This document shows positions 1-12,274 of a stretch of 64,000 nt of DNA, piece by piece (the stretch's first letter is position 1; the number at the start of each line of letters is the position of its first letter). Source of the DNA: Antitrichia curtipendula (taxonomy: Eukaryota; Streptophyta; Bryopsida; Hypnales; Leucodontaceae); assembly GCA_951230915.1 (NCBI GenBank), contig OX579637.1, positions 4,526,001 through 4,590,000 of the forward strand, given 5' to 3'. The notes under the pieces were generated by a model. The model saw nothing but the letters and a program-made list of their open reading frames with translations, did not search any database and was not told where the DNA came from. The position numbers and the translations under genes were made by a program.

Positions 1-313
1 GACTCATAGATCTAAATGGAATGATTCAAAGCTTCCCATGTACATATAAATCTAAAGAACCAATTTCAAATTTTTATTTTTTTTAAAAGTGATTTTTGAA
101 GAAGTTTATTTTGCTGCCCGTGCTGCCCGCCAAGGACTGAAAATGACATATCATGTAATTACTTTTTAACCATGTAGTCTAAATTTATGAAAATTGTTGG
201 GCCTTAAAGCTACTCCTCGAGCACGTGTTGTATGAAAATTTCAAAGAAAAAAAATATAAATTCCATTTGTAGTGAGCTGCCCAAAATTGCTATGTTGCCA
301 AGAGAACCACTTT
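1..313. other. AT-rich intergenic sequence, no gene seen
   Basis: No reading frame with recognisable protein features on either strand. Short A/T runs only. The minus-strand frame at 210-419 is the shadow of the repeat that starts at 314. Confidence 0.6.
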
Positions 314-532
314 CACTACTAGAGTTGCCTACCCTAATTTGCACGTTTCTGTTGACTCGGCAATTTTTAAAAATTTCTCTATTGGTTTGGCGAACAATCA
401 ACACGTTTTTGCTGACCAAACCAACTGAAAGTTGTTAATTCATGTCCGAATCAAGTTCTCCGAACCCACTCCCTAATCAACCCAAAACAATTAATTTTTC
501 AGTGGGTTAGGACACACTTTTTTCTACTAGTG
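314..532. mobile_element. CACTA-type MITE, copy 1 of a small family
   Basis: The left end reads CACTACTAGAG and the right end CTACTAGTG, which is the reverse complement of CACTAGTAG, so the termini are short inverted repeats of CACTA type. The sequence is a close relative of 19,460-19,708 over nearly its whole length (shared TTGCCTACCCTAATTTGCAC block and shared GGGTTAGGACAC right arm). The flanking triplets are TTT and CTT, an imperfect 3-bp target duplication. It has no coding capacity and would depend on a transposase supplied elsewhere. Confidence 0.65.
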
Positions 533-924
533 CTTGGTCTTTTAGGGGTTATATGTGTTCAACATTGATTATACAATTTTGAACCCAACCATACCAAGCT
601 AACATCCATCAACAATAATTGTTGCATTGCACTTCTCATCCAAGGATTTCAAGCAAAACATATGATGAATGCATAAATAGATGGTAGACATAGAACATTG
701 GAAGTTTCAAAACACACAAACATTTCAAAACTTTATATCAATTATAAGGGTGCACATATATTGGCATACATTGATGGTACATATATATACTAGAAAATCC
801 TTGCACACAATCATATTGATTTCTGTATTTACTTTTACATTTACCTAATACTTTTATAGTTTTATGTAGTTCAGTAACACCATAGACACTAATATGAGTG
901 GCGGAAGTGTTCATTCGGAATAGG
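533..924. other. AT-rich spacer, no gene seen
   Basis: Downstream flank of the minus-strand kinase-like gene. Nothing coding was recognised. The short minus-strand frame at 738-983 overlaps the kinase-like C-terminus in another frame and has no family features. Confidence 0.5.
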
Positions 925-2836
925 CTAGTTGTAATTATTGGTAAATCGATGGATGATTTTGGACAAGCTACCTCGAGAATCAATCACCGAATCGCAAAGG
1001 CGCTCCAAGTAAAGGTGAAATTTTTTTGCCAAATCCTCATGGCTAAATCTTGTATGTCCTTCAATTTCCCGATGTAAGCTCACATAGTCCGCCGACATGC
1101 AACCATTGTTGATGGCTTGAGCTATTCGACCAACCGCATATTCCTCCGATTTACGTGATAAAACCGGTATCGTTGACTCATCCGCATCTCTTCTATGCAA
1201 GTATGCAATAGAAGGGTCCACCCACCACCTCTTTTTCAAGGTCTCAGTCCGCTCACTCTGAGAGGTGAACGTGCACAAGGACTTCATTGGTTCATTACGT
1301 AAAGTAGTCATGCCCCAATTGCAAACTCCAATGTAAACACGTGACTCATCATTGGGAAAGTGAAACATAAAGTTGTCTAGTAAAAGATCATTGTGCAAAT
1401 GTCCAACGTTGTGCATTGCACAGGGTTGTCCCTGTCACGTCCTGTCAGTCCGTCAGGATGTCCGGACGGACGTCAAGATTCAACCCCGGCGTCCGTCAGG
1501 ATCCAAAATTTTTTTTTTTTTTTTTTTTTTTTGTGGACTATCTGTCCGTCCAGTGGACAGCTGGTCCGTCCCTGTGGACGGCTGGCCGTCCAGGTCGACG
1601 GACAGGCCCGTCCTCAAAAAAAAAAAATCTTTTTTTTTTTTTTGTGGACTGCTGGTCCGTCCCTGTGGACGGCCGGCCATCACTGTTGACGGTTGGCCGT
1701 CCTTGTAGACAGACGGTCCGTCCAGGTCGACGGACAGGCCGTCTTTGGAAAAAAAAAAAAAAAAAATTTTTTTTTTGATCCTGACGCAATTCGGACGCGT
1801 CAGGACGCGTCCGGACTGATGCCGACGGACATCCGGACGTGAAAACCCCACGTCACGTTCGGATAGACAACCCTGGCACTGCATTCATGAGGTGCACCAG
1901 TGTCCATGCAAGCTCTGTGCGCTTCTTCCTCCAGCGACCAAGAAAAAAAGCTTTGGTCACCTCTTCCGGGGTCGGTTGAGAATAAGCCAACCAAATGCCA
2001 ATGTTATCGGGATATTCCTTATCCAATTTTAACATTTGCCTTAATGTTCCGCCATTCCACCAATACGAGTACCCTTCGATCTGCATTGCATGAACAGCAG
2101 AAAACCGGATAACTCCATCATGTGGAAGTCTCACTGCCATTGACTCGTTTTGGTGTTCCAACCTTGCGAGCTGAGGTCGTAAGCGTTGTTGATGAGATAC
2201 CTTCGCTGCGAACTCCCAAAATGTGGGTATCTCACGACATCCTTCAATTCGGACCCTCCGAATTGTTGCGTATCCACCCCTCAGGATTTGATCATCTTGT
2301 GGAATCACCCTTGCTGTTTCCGGAAGCGCTAAGAGATGTCGTCGCCTATGTTGCAACTCCACAAGTCCCTCATCACTATTCCACCAACCCATTGAACCTC
2401 GCCTATTTTGATTCTTTGCAAAAGGGGCGCACTGGCGAACAAATAAGTCTGCCCTCAAAATCACCTGTTCAAAAGCGCCATCACCTACGCGGTGTTGCTT
2501 CCCGTACTTCTCTAAGATCACCTTTGCATTCCACAATGCATCATGGACCTTGTTCTTCAAAAATTGTTGAAAGTCCTTACTCTCCATTTCATGAATCCAG
2601 TAGGGTACGTTTAAAGCATCCATAAACTTCTGTGCCATATCTCCCTTGAATTTATCTGGGCACTCGTCTGCATACCTCGCATATTTGGTATACAACGACG
2701 CAGTGGTTTTCGACTCATAAAATTTGACAATGCACTCAATGAGAAATGCTTTGCAAGCGAGAGAGGGAGCGTCCATACTCGCCTCACTGTCCGCCTTCAC
2801 TCATTTGTCCTTCGCAGCCTTCTTTGGTCTCGGCAT
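925..2836 (-). pseudogene. Protein-kinase-like gene split by a hAT MITE
   Basis: Two minus-strand frames join into one kinase-like protein of roughly 480 residues when the 1,421-1,875 insert is ignored. The upstream part carries a glycine-loop-like GGYATIRRV, a lysine segment FAAKVS and a hinge region. The downstream part carries HNDLLLDN at the catalytic-loop position (HRD in active kinases) and CNWG where DFG is expected, so the active site looks degenerate. I placed the start at the ATG at 2,834-2,836, which gives a basic MPRPKKAAKDK leader followed by an in-frame TGA; the open frame resumes immediately. The gene has no intron and lies on the same strand as the hAT transposase and the RING gene. 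A GTCCG array begins about 220 bp upstream. It may be transposon cargo. The kinase-fold call rests on motif order only. Confidence 0.55.
1421..1875. mobile_element. hAT-type MITE inside the kinase-like gene
   Basis: The element begins CAGGGTTGTC and ends GACAACCCTG, a perfect 10-bp terminal inverted repeat of hAT type. The flanking octamers GCATTGCA (1,413-1,420) and GCACTGCA (1,876-1,883) match at 7 of 8 positions, as expected for an aged 8-bp hAT target duplication. The interior is rich in GTCCG/CGGAC motifs plus several long A and T runs, and there is no transposase frame. It interrupts the kinase-like gene between the hinge region and the catalytic loop. The terminal 8 bases are shared with the element end at 12,274. 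Confidence 0.85.
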
Positions 2837-3054
2837 CGTGATGAAATCACGTTTAGAAGTGCACTTGCAATTTCTAATCCACAAGGCAATATACGATTTG
2901 CCAGATGATCATACACGAAATCTAGAAAAAAAAAGCAACAAGTACCCCCTAGAAATCACACTCTTATCTTCCCTTAGAAAGGAGCCAATGGAGGATAAAC
3001 CACCAAGCTCTCCGCTCTCTCTTGCATGACACAAGGGAGAAGATAAAAGTGAGG

Positions 3055-3545
3055 AGCGGACGAACCGTTCGATCCTAAAATCGAAGGCGGACGCCTCGAC
3101 CGTCCGCTTGATCAGGCGGACCAGACGACGCGGATGGACAGTCGTCCACATCGAAAGGACCGTATGCATCGTAAGGATCATCCAATCAGGCGGATGCCAC
3201 CCGTCCGACTGATCGAACGGCCCGGGTGAATCGGATGGCCGCCGTCCGCTCTGGGCCGTCCGACCCTCTTATCGAAGGCAGACGCCTCGACCGTCCGCCT
3301 GCTCGGACGGACCAAACGACACGAACGGACAGTCGTCCGCCTCATAAGGACCGTCCGATCAGGCGGACGCCACCCGTCCGACTCATCGGACGGCCCCGAT
3401 GAATCAGACGGCTGCCGTTTGCCCTGGGCAATCCGCCTGATCGGATAGCCCCTCTCAACTGGAGATCAAACTGAGAGATTTTTTGAGGTCGTTCGACCAG
3501 GCGGACGGCTGCATCATCTGACTCCTAAAACAACCTCGAGCAGCA
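3055..3545. repeat. GTCCG/CGGAC motif array upstream of the kinase-like gene
   Basis: Dense, irregularly spaced GTCCG, CCGTCCG and GCGGAC motifs on both strands, with two near-duplicate blocks (about 3,075-3,260 and 3,285-3,440) sharing a GAAGGCGGACGCCTCGACCG-like segment. The array lies about 220 bp upstream of the kinase-like ATG. Similar arrays sit upstream of the other two genes in this block. Such motifs resemble the subterminal repeats bound by hAT transposases, but their role here is inference. Confidence 0.65.
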
Positions 3546-3714
3546 AATAATGACAAGGATGGGAAAGACAAAAATCTCATTGAGATTCACTTTTTTACTT
3601 AAAGAACTTGAATCATTAAATAGAACTCCAGCAATTTCTTAATGCAAAGATCTTCAATCTTATACACTAAATCTTACATCCTAAGCCCTATACCCTAAAC
3701 CCGCCGCTTTTTTT

Positions 3715-3880
3715 TCGTGAACCGTCCGCTTGTCGGACGGAGTTGACCAGGGCACGGACGGGCCACCAGGCGGAAGGGCGTCAGCTAAAACCACCCGTCG
3801 GATGGAAGTGACCAAAGCGCGGACGGGCCACAAGGCGGACAGGCGGACGAGCGGGGGGGCAAACTGGCGGACAAGTGGAC
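3715..3880. repeat. Second GTCCG/CGGAC block downstream of the transposase gene
   Basis: Motifs of the same type (CGGACGGGCCAC occurs twice) in a short block between the transposase 3' end and the kinase-gene array. A telomere-like TACCCTAAACCCGCC segment lies just to its left at about 3,690. Confidence 0.5.
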
Positions 3881-4062
3881 AGACTGTCCAAATTCTTCTC
3901 AGAGAGTAGGTATTTGAAAAAACAAAATTTTGATGGTGTGCACAACATGAATGAGCAAATTTGTATTACAAACTTAAAGTTCAAATAATGAATTGTCAGA
4001 ACATAATGTGTTTAGGGGAAGAAACTAAACACCCAAGTTTACATCTTCTCAATCTTTATGGA

Positions 4063-7000
4063 CTAAGGTTGGTAGTCACTATCTCCTTTGACTTCAGCCC
4101 CGCTACTATGACCTGTTGTATCCCATTCAGAATCATCGTCACTGGATGAATTTTGCATACTATCTGATGAAGATTGTACAATCTTCTCTCCTTCTTCTTG
4201 TACTTGTTTCGATGCGCCTGATCTCTCTGGTCTACCTAACTTATGATCCCTTTTGACTTTTAGTAGAGACTTTCCAATACCTCCCTTAAGATCGTGGATT
4301 GGTTTCACCTTTCGCTTGGTTAGAGGCAGACTTGCATCAAGGGGGGTTCTACCTACATTTTGTTTTTTCAATCTCTTGGAATGTTTGTCTTCTCTGCGGA
4401 CAAAGCTTCCACTGTAGGGTTTGAAAATTTGATCGGAGAATGCTTTGCATGGCCAGAAAATCGACGCAACATAGACTCCAATGTTTGCACATCATCGTTG
4501 TCTAATGAAACGGATGGATTGGGATTGGCTCCAATGTGCAATTCTTTCAAATTGCTCAAATGTTGTTCTTTGAACCGTGAGTCTCTAGGACCATTCAAAG
4601 TCGTGCTACCGCTTGTATATAGTGCATGTCGAGGACCGCTACGTGATGGTAATTGAGGATCTCGCACGAGGTGCTTCATGTCTTTGGCGTTGCGGTCTGG
4701 CATTGGGCACATGGACTCCAATACACATGGATCTTGACTTCCCTCTATTCAAGGCGCTTGGGCATTTTGAATGCCGAAAAGTCCAGTAGTTTCACTTGTC
4801 AATGCCTTTGGTAATTCAATACTTTGGTTGATCACATTTGTGTGGGACTTCACCCCATACTCTCTCATGTCTTTGTGTTGATCATTTTCTTCCGCTCCTA
4901 CCGTTGTCATGGATGGACACTTGGGAATTCGAATCACTTCATCCATTTGGGGAGTTTCATCACCTATAACCATTTCCTCATCTTCCTCCGCTACCTTCGC
5001 ATGAGTATTTTTCCTATTTGCTAGAATGTTTTCACTACGCAACAACCCGGTTCCATCTAAGTATTTAGCTATGGAAGGTCCATCTTCGTCATATTCACAG
5101 TCGTCCTCATCCAACGAAAACTTATAAGGGTCTTCACAATGATCTCCGATGTCTGCATCATAATGAGGTGGGCTTCGAAGCGGTTCATCATTGAAATTGC
5201 GGATGCCGTGGTCATCTTCATCGTCCATGAGGGGATCAACTTCTTCACCGGATTCACCACCCTCGTCTTCCGATGAAGACAAGGCTGAATCCTCCGACTC
5301 GAGGTTCTCATCGTATCACTTCTTCTCGTCATTTTGCTTTGATGCACCGAGGACTTTGGAATTGGTATATACATATACCAAATCCTGTGCTCTTTGTGGC
5401 TTCAACTTGTTCCGATATTTGTTGTGAACAAAAGAATAGCTACTCCAATTTCGTTCACATGAAGACAATGATATCAGTTGGGCCAAAATCCTCTTGGCAA
5501 TTGGAGCAATGAGCTTCTCGCACGCGCCCTCAAAATCCCACCAAGCATGCGCCGACAATTGTTGTTCACCTAGATCCAACATGTTGTGGAACGGAGGTTC
5601 CCTATGGCGGAAGGCTACAAATTCCTTCACTACCTTTGCGTACTCTAAAGGTGTACATATTTGCATCAAAACGCGCTTGCATGCAGCCATGGCATCGATG
5701 TCGTTGGCTAGTTCTTTGTCTTCAAGAAGGTAGGGATTCAAAAGTGCTCCTACATAATGTAAATCGGTCTTCACCATATCACGTCGTTTGTAGAACGCTT
5801 TCACTAACGGGATGGCTTTGTCCAAAGCCAAACAAAAAGGCTCTTTGTCTAAAGCGAGGACGTGCTTCTCTAGTTTCCTCATTATATGTAACACCTTGCC
5901 CATGCATGGTGTCTTCGCATCCAAATCACAAAGAGCATTGACAATTGGAGTTGTCACATCTTCTAAATTTTGACAACGATGCCAAAAATGCCCACTTAGA
6001 ATGGTCTTCTTCACCCGTTCGGATTCTAAACGAGTTTTGGATTTTTACGAGTGTTTTCTAGCATATTCCTCGCATTGCGGGTCCGTCACAGTTTGTTACA
6101 ATTGTGCTTTCACCTTGAGCATACGTGCAACCATGTTGTAATTCAAGGCAAATCTTGTTTCCACTGCCAACAACAAGTTGTACTGCGTCAAATATTTCCG
6201 AAGTATCGCAAGCGGCATGTACTTCTTCTTGAAGAATTTGACTGTCTTTTGAGAATCTTTCACGATGTCATCAATCCATTGTTCGTTTGCCCAATCTTTT
6301 AGCAACAAATTCAAGGCATATACCATGCAACCTTGAAAAAAAATGTGGGGATAGGTAGTAGATACCAAACTCCATGCTGCTGGATTTACAGCCGCATTAT
6401 CTGTACTCACCTGCACTACGTTTGCAGGGCCCACTTGTTCTATAAAACTCTCTAATATAGAGGCCAAATATGGAGCATCTTTAGTTTTCCCAATTGTATC
6501 CACCGATCCTAGGAATTACTCACCCGCGAATGACACAAGCATGGCATTTATCAATGGCCGATTCGAAACCGAGGTCCACCCATCAATAGACAATGTGGCT
6601 CCAAACTTCTTAATACTAGTTTCTGTCCGCTTACGGAGATTGACCACCAAGTCTACCTTTGCTTGGTCAAGCAATTTATGACGTAGATCATGGTATGATG
6701 GTGGGCTATAAGGTTGGTGAAACTTCGCCGTTTTCTTCACTGTTTCTTTGAAGGCTGAATTTCGGGCTACAGGAAATGGTATGTTTGCCGCATAAAAGAA
6801 ATTGGCCCACATTGCATTCAAAATGCGTTTATTTGCTTCGTCGAATCCCTCTACTAGCCTACTCTGTCTTTGAAGCCTACTGCTTGATGTCCAGTGAGTT
6901 CCACGTCCACCTGATGCTTGTGTACTTGGATTTCCTTGGCAAGAACCACCAACATATTCCTCTAGTGCCGTGCATGAGTCTTCTTTGGTAGAGTTCACAG

Positions 7001-7298
7001 TGTCTCTGGCATTTGACATAGCACAAACAACCATAGGCATAGGTGTGTCATTGCCATCCACATTGTATGGAGTACTTCTTTGTGGAATCACTCCATTGCA
7101 ACGAACAAATAGACCTCGAACTTCAGATGTCATTTGGATACAAAGGCTGATTCCTTTGTCACGACTCCCCGATGTGCCTGCATATCCCAAATGACTAAAC
7201 ATACGGACCGGCTTCTTGGTAAATACCAATTTGCAAGCCTTGCATTGTACTTTTCCATTTGATAGGGTTTCGTACCTGGAAGACCAATCCTTGGTCAT
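4063..7298 (-). pseudogene. hAT-family transposase (BED-like finger, DUF659, hAT dimerisation domain)
   Basis: A long minus-strand gene without introns, readable in one frame through at least four in-frame stops as far as the acidic tail. Near the N-terminus CKAC followed by SHLGY gives a BED-like zinc-finger pattern. About 240 residues in, GATLSIDGWTSVSNRPL is the DUF659 signature of plant hAT transposases. A later segment STDNAAVNPAAW continues the transposase core. The region near 5,480-5,560 (AHAWWDFEGACEKL, then CERNWSSYSFVHNKYRNKL) is the hAT C-terminal dimerisation region. The tail (about 5,285-4,063) is rich in Asp, Glu and Ser, then basic. I chose the ATG at 7,296-7,298 because the frame extending further upstream has only a TTG. 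The stops make this copy inactive. A GTCCG array begins about 290 bp upstream. Confidence 0.85.
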
Positions 7299-7584
7299 GG
7301 TGGCTGTTTTAGGCTCTGTATATTGAAACCCTAAATTCAAAACGTAATGATAATAATTGGGTAAAATTGTTCAAATGTTTATGCACAAAGCCTTGGAAAA
7401 CAAGGCCCCCCTTTCCACTGAATTATGCATTACCAAGCAATAGACACAAAAAATTGCAGCTCCTAGCCCTTGGAAATCTTAACGTTCAGTTTCTTAGAAG
7501 TGCTTGTAAATGTCAATTTCAGGACACTTATAGTCTCCATCTGTTTGTAACCGTTGAATACGGGAGAAAAAAAAATCCCCCCAC

Positions 7585-7900
7585 AACGGTCAGGCGGACG
7601 GCGGACGGCCAGCTAGGCCGTCCGAACAGCGGACGGCGGACGGCGAACGGGAATCTAAGCTGTCGGATCAGCGGACGGGTGGACGGAGATCTGGGCCGTC
7701 CCAACAGCGGACGAGCGAACGGCTGACGGGAATCTAAGCCGTCGGATCAGCGGACGGGCGGACCAGAATCTAGGCCGTTCGAACAACGGATGGCGGACAG
7801 ACATCTAAATCGTCGGATCAGCGGACGGGCGGACGGGAATCTGGTCTGTCGATTCAGCAGACAGGCGGACATGTGGACCTAAAATCTGTCGGGCAGACAG
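7585..7900. repeat. GTCCG/CGGAC array upstream of the hAT transposase
   Basis: A quasi-tandem array in which units of roughly 35-40 bp end in GCGGACGG and contain GGAATCTAAGCCGTCGGATC-like segments. At least six degenerate units are visible. It is placed like a promoter array relative to the transposase start at 7,298. Confidence 0.7.
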
Positions 7901-8305
7901 CCGTTTTTTACAATTTCGGTAAGATGTTTGAAGTGTGCAGACAGGCGGACAAGTGGATTACGCGAATAGAAATGTATGTGCAAATGAAAATGGGTGTTTT
8001 GTAGGCACGGGGTTATAGAAGAGAACATAACAATAACATCAAATTATCTTGTACAAATGTACAATAGGTATGATCTTCTGCAATAGGTACGCAAAAGAAA
8101 CATATTTGACAAATTAATAAGGCAAAATTTATCATGATGAAAAAACAAATCCAAACATATTTGTATTGCATAAATATTTATACATTAATTAAAAGCAACT
8201 CATGACTTACCATGAGTGTTGTGCATTACTAATATTGAATCCTCATGAGATTCAAATAAGTACAAAACAAATTTTTTTAGTTAACCCCCTAATACAAACA
8301 CTATT
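7901..8305. other. AT-rich spacer, no gene seen
   Basis: Separates the transposase upstream array from the 3' end of the minus-strand RING gene. No recognisable gene or repeat. Confidence 0.5.
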
Positions 8306-11300
8306 TTGCATCATCGCTACCGTTTGCGGAAATATGAAAGGCACCCTCTTGTTCTTTAAGTCTTCGACTTGCTCTACGAATTTGAGGATCACCCGACCCG
8401 GAGGCTGTGCCGCCTTTTGATCGGACTTCCATGTCCACAGCGATGAATTGTCATTTGGTTTCTGGAGAGTAGTCATCTTTGTCTTCTATCTTCCATTTAT
8501 TTTTCCTTGTGGTAAACAAATCTACTTCGTCTGCCTTTAACGCTTTCAATGCCGAATAAATCTTTTCTATCATAGCATTTACCGCTTTGTCATCATCTCG
8601 AGGGGTCAACGAGATCGCTTGCCCTATGCCATGTAGAAAAGTCCTCCACGTCGTTATAATGTCGGTGATCCTCTTATCAAATGCACTTGCCACCTCCACG
8701 AGTGCATGTTCTGTGCTTGATAGCCCATCTACATTAAAAGCAGCACAAACTTGCGCAGCTTCTTCCAATTTTGATAAGAATAGGGCCCTCCCTATTAAGC
8801 TGTGATTGTATGCTCCGTACTGCTCATTGAACTCTTGGGATGGTTGCACTTCTATCCAGACGCCATCTTCTCCTTTCTGCACTTCTTTTTCAGGAAATCG
8901 GAAGAACTTTTGATGTGAGATGCTTCAGTGTCCCCCCATGCTACGACAAAACAATTCTCAAGCCTCCAAGTCTTCAATACCCCAGGTCCGCAACTCCACC
9001 TCTCTATTGTGCGTCATCCAGCCAAAGTCATCCAATTCGTCATTGTAGTTCTCACAAACATCATGCATGAGTTTTTGCGCATTCCAAATGAGAGGTCGCC
9101 CCCAATGAATGTAATTTTGGAATAGAAATGGCTTTTGGTCAAGTAGAAGGGTCCATTGATTGTGTTCGTGGCTAGGGGGCATGCTCTCCTCTTGCCCAAC
9201 CATTTTGTAAAACCTAGGGCTCAAAGGAGAACGACACTCGGGACAAACCGAACGAACAAAGGATGATTTCACCATACACGTGATATGGTAAGTGTGGTGA
9301 CATTGGCCTATGATTAAGGCGCCCTCAAGACCAAAATGATTTAGACAAAGGCTGCATTTACCCTCCAATAGTTTCGTGTTTGAACTTTCACCATGCACTA
9401 CTATCTTGTCCGCTTCTTTGATGTGCGCTGAATGCGTGTTGTAAAGGGCCTAACCTTCTTCTACTTCCAAGGTCCAATTGATGGACTTCGACGCAATCTT
9501 CTGCGCGTCATTTAATCGCTCAAACATTGCTGACATGTCCTCCCAATATGTGACGTCAATTGAATCCCTATGATGTACCTCAAACATCCTTCTAATAGAT
9601 AGGAGGTCAGAGGAAATGGCATCGCATTGCTCCTTCGACTTCATGGCTAATTTGAGAAGCCCCTTCATTGCTCGGGTTACTACAAATGGTTTGTCTTGTA
9701 GTTTTTGAATCCATGTCAACCAACGAGTGTCGAAACTGCTCTTTGGCAAGCATTTATCTAGCTCCACTACTTGCATCATTTTCTGAAACTGTGCTTCCAA
9801 ATAGACGTTTTGTTGAGTTACCGACTCTAATTCATGCTTCACCTCTTCAAACTCGTGGCCTTCCGTTTGCATGGACGTGTCTCGGAATGTGGGAGGAAGA
9901 TTATCCATGGCGGTTTCGGATATTACTTCCTTTTGGATTTTTTTCTCAATCGCTTTTATACGCACGACTCCGCCGGTCTTTGGAAGAACACATCCCCCAT
10001 CCTTGAAATTCTTTTGCTTGAGCACTACAATTTTGTACTTCAATTTTTCGATAAATTCCCTTTGAGAAACTAGAGCGTCATATCGGCGATCCTGTGCGTT
10101 TGCAAATCTTTCATAATTAGCGCACACTCCTTTGAATGCACCAAGCAATTGCTTGTGCTCTTCTTTCAATTTCTCGTGCTCTACCTTCAAGGCCTTGTAT
10201 TTTTCATTCTCTTCATTCAAGATGTGCAGCTTGCGATTATTTTCGACCTGCTCCCCCAATAATGGTTTCATAGACGTGTCAAAAAATCCCAAAACGACAA
10301 GGCACCAGACACCAACTCGGGCCCGGATTTGGTGAATTCCTGAGCAATTTCCATAAGTTTGGGGGCAATGCTAGCTACAAATTTAGCTGTAATCGACAAT
10401 CTTTTGAAGTGACCACAAAATTGGGCCATTGATCACTGTATTCAGCGAAGGGATTACTCGGTCCGGCCTCGTTTGCGGTTTCAGTCAAGCCCGCCTCGTT
10501 TGCGGGGTTACTAGGACCGGCCTCATTTGTCTCGATTACTTGGTTTGGTTGAAGAGAGATGTCTTGTTGATGTGCCCTAAACAAATAAGAAGCTTCCAAC
10601 AAGCTCTCCAATTCACTCGCCATTGGCAAATGACAAAAATCCTCCAATTGTGCCGTATTTTGAGTTGACAAATGCGGATAGCTCTTATCCAATGGGTTGT
10701 CATCAATGGACACATTTTGCGCCATGCGATCGAGTTGCTTTCCATTTTTTGGCAACATCTGCCCTTCAATTCTTGGGCTCAATACGGGGCCCAACATGGG
10801 GCTTGATGCGGGGCCTAATACGGGGCCTAATACGGGGCCCAATACGGGACTCGATGTAGTTGACAAGTCTTGATTGCAAGGTACTTGTGTCATAAAATTT
10901 GTAGCATTGCTCTCTATGATATTATCAATTGATGCAATGGTCCTTGCCATTTGTTCGGGACGAACCTCTTCCCGACGTATTTGTGGTGCAGACGGAGCCA
11001 CCGGTTCTTCAAAAATGGGCTGCATGCTTGGAGCACCACTTTGTTCACCCACGGATGTAAAATTGCGTGTGCATATCCAATTCGCCCGAGGAGTTAAAAA
11101 CATCTCTCCGTCAACACCTTCCACCGTGGCATTTGACATTGTAGTTGGAATCTTCGTAGAATCCAAATGTACTCCAATATTTCCCCCCTCCATGACCTCT
11201 TTTTTAACCTACATTATACCATCTTTTTGTCGCTTCTGTGATTTTGGTGCCTCACTTGGACTTGCCTTTGAATCATACAAATCGGGAATATCTTTTTGCC

Positions 11301-11766
11301 CTTCTCTAAGCAAAAGTGGAGCTGTAGTTGTCATTGGATATGTGCTCCAGTCCACCTTCCGAGCCAATATGAGCTCAACATACACTATAGAGGCCACGCT
11401 GTAGTTTATGTATCCCTTACTCAATGATTTGTTCCCGAAGAGGGCCTGCCAAACCTCAAGTGATCGATGAACAAACTGTCCATCCTTGCAGTTCGATGGC
11501 TTGCAACAGAAACCTTGTGTGTGCATAATGTGGACCTCACAAGGCCACAACTTGTCAATGTGATACATTTTCACATATTTTTTGCACATTTTGGAGGTCC
11601 AATAAGTTTCTTCCTCCTTCTCCCATTCCCTCTCCGCCTTGATATTTGGATCATCTAAAATGTCTTAGTGAAGCTCGTGGGAAGCCCCCTTTGATTTTGT
11701 CTTTCCGCTCTTGCCACCTCTTAAAGTCATCGCTACAGTACCCTTGCTTGTACCTTCTATTGTCAT
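8306..11766 (-). pseudogene. Large coiled-coil and RING-finger protein, decayed
   Basis: Consecutive minus-strand frames form one intronless gene that could encode a protein of more than 1,000 residues. It starts at the ATG at 11,764-11,766 (MTIEGTSKGT). The N-terminal part has a Cys-rich CCKPSNC segment. A central low-complexity stretch contains LGPVLGPVLGP and three NEAGPSNP/NEAGLTET-type repeats (about 10,430-10,540). A Glu/Lys-rich coiled coil follows (about 10,290-10,090). After an in-frame TAG comes a RING-type finger near 9,360-9,230 with spacing CX2C, CXH, HX2C, CX2C. The C-terminal part runs through further in-frame TGA codons to a TAG at 8,306. A frameshift near 10,390 and five or more in-frame stops show decay. 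RING plus coiled coil suggests a ubiquitin-ligase-like or scaffold protein (inference). It is unrecognised as a family and may be hAT cargo. Confidence 0.55.
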
Positions 11767-11904
11767 GACTGACGACAAGTGATATCAAAATAATTGACCT
11801 CACTCTCCACCCGTATAGGAGCAACTAGCATAATGAAGCAACAGTTGTAACTTCCGACACGGGTTTCACCTCTAAATGGAGAGAAGAAGTGAGGAAGAAT
11901 GGAA

Positions 11905-12274
11905 GGGCCGTCCGCCTTTATACCCGTCCGCAACCAAACCTAAAGTAGGTCCGGCGGCGGATGCCCTCCCGAAGCGGACTCGGTCGTCCGATTGATCGGA
12001 CAAACCTACCGTCCGATCGATCAGACGATCTGACCGTCCACTTGATTGGACGGTTGGATCGTCCGAGTCGAACTGCCCATCGGCCGTCCACCCAGTTGCG
12101 CCACTGGCCGGTCCGCGCGACTAGCCGACGGTCGTCCGCTCGTCCGGTGATCGTCGTCCGTCGGACGGTGGTTACTACGTCCGCTGCGTCCGCAACAGCG
12201 GACGCGGACGCTACGTCCGGACGTCCGGTTTTTGGACGTGATTTGCCCCCGGTTGTTCCAATTCGTCAACCCTG
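11905..12274. mobile_element. hAT-type terminus with GTCCG subterminal array
   Basis: The right boundary reads GTCAACCCTG, so the minus strand begins CAGGGTTGAC, matching the first 8 bases of the hAT MITE at 1,421. Inside it a dense GTCCG/CGGAC array begins about 140 bp upstream of the RING gene start. Immediately outside lies interrupted coding sequence of element B copy 3. The 8 bp beyond the end, AAAATGAC, would be the target duplication. No matching second end preceded by AAAATGAC was found in this window, so the element either extends past the left edge or has lost that end. Confidence 0.6.

Noticed and set aside
1373..1884. Several open frames on both strands (Phe-, Lys- and Arg-rich)
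   Set aside because: They are produced by the A/T runs and GTCCG motifs of the hAT MITE and have no protein features.
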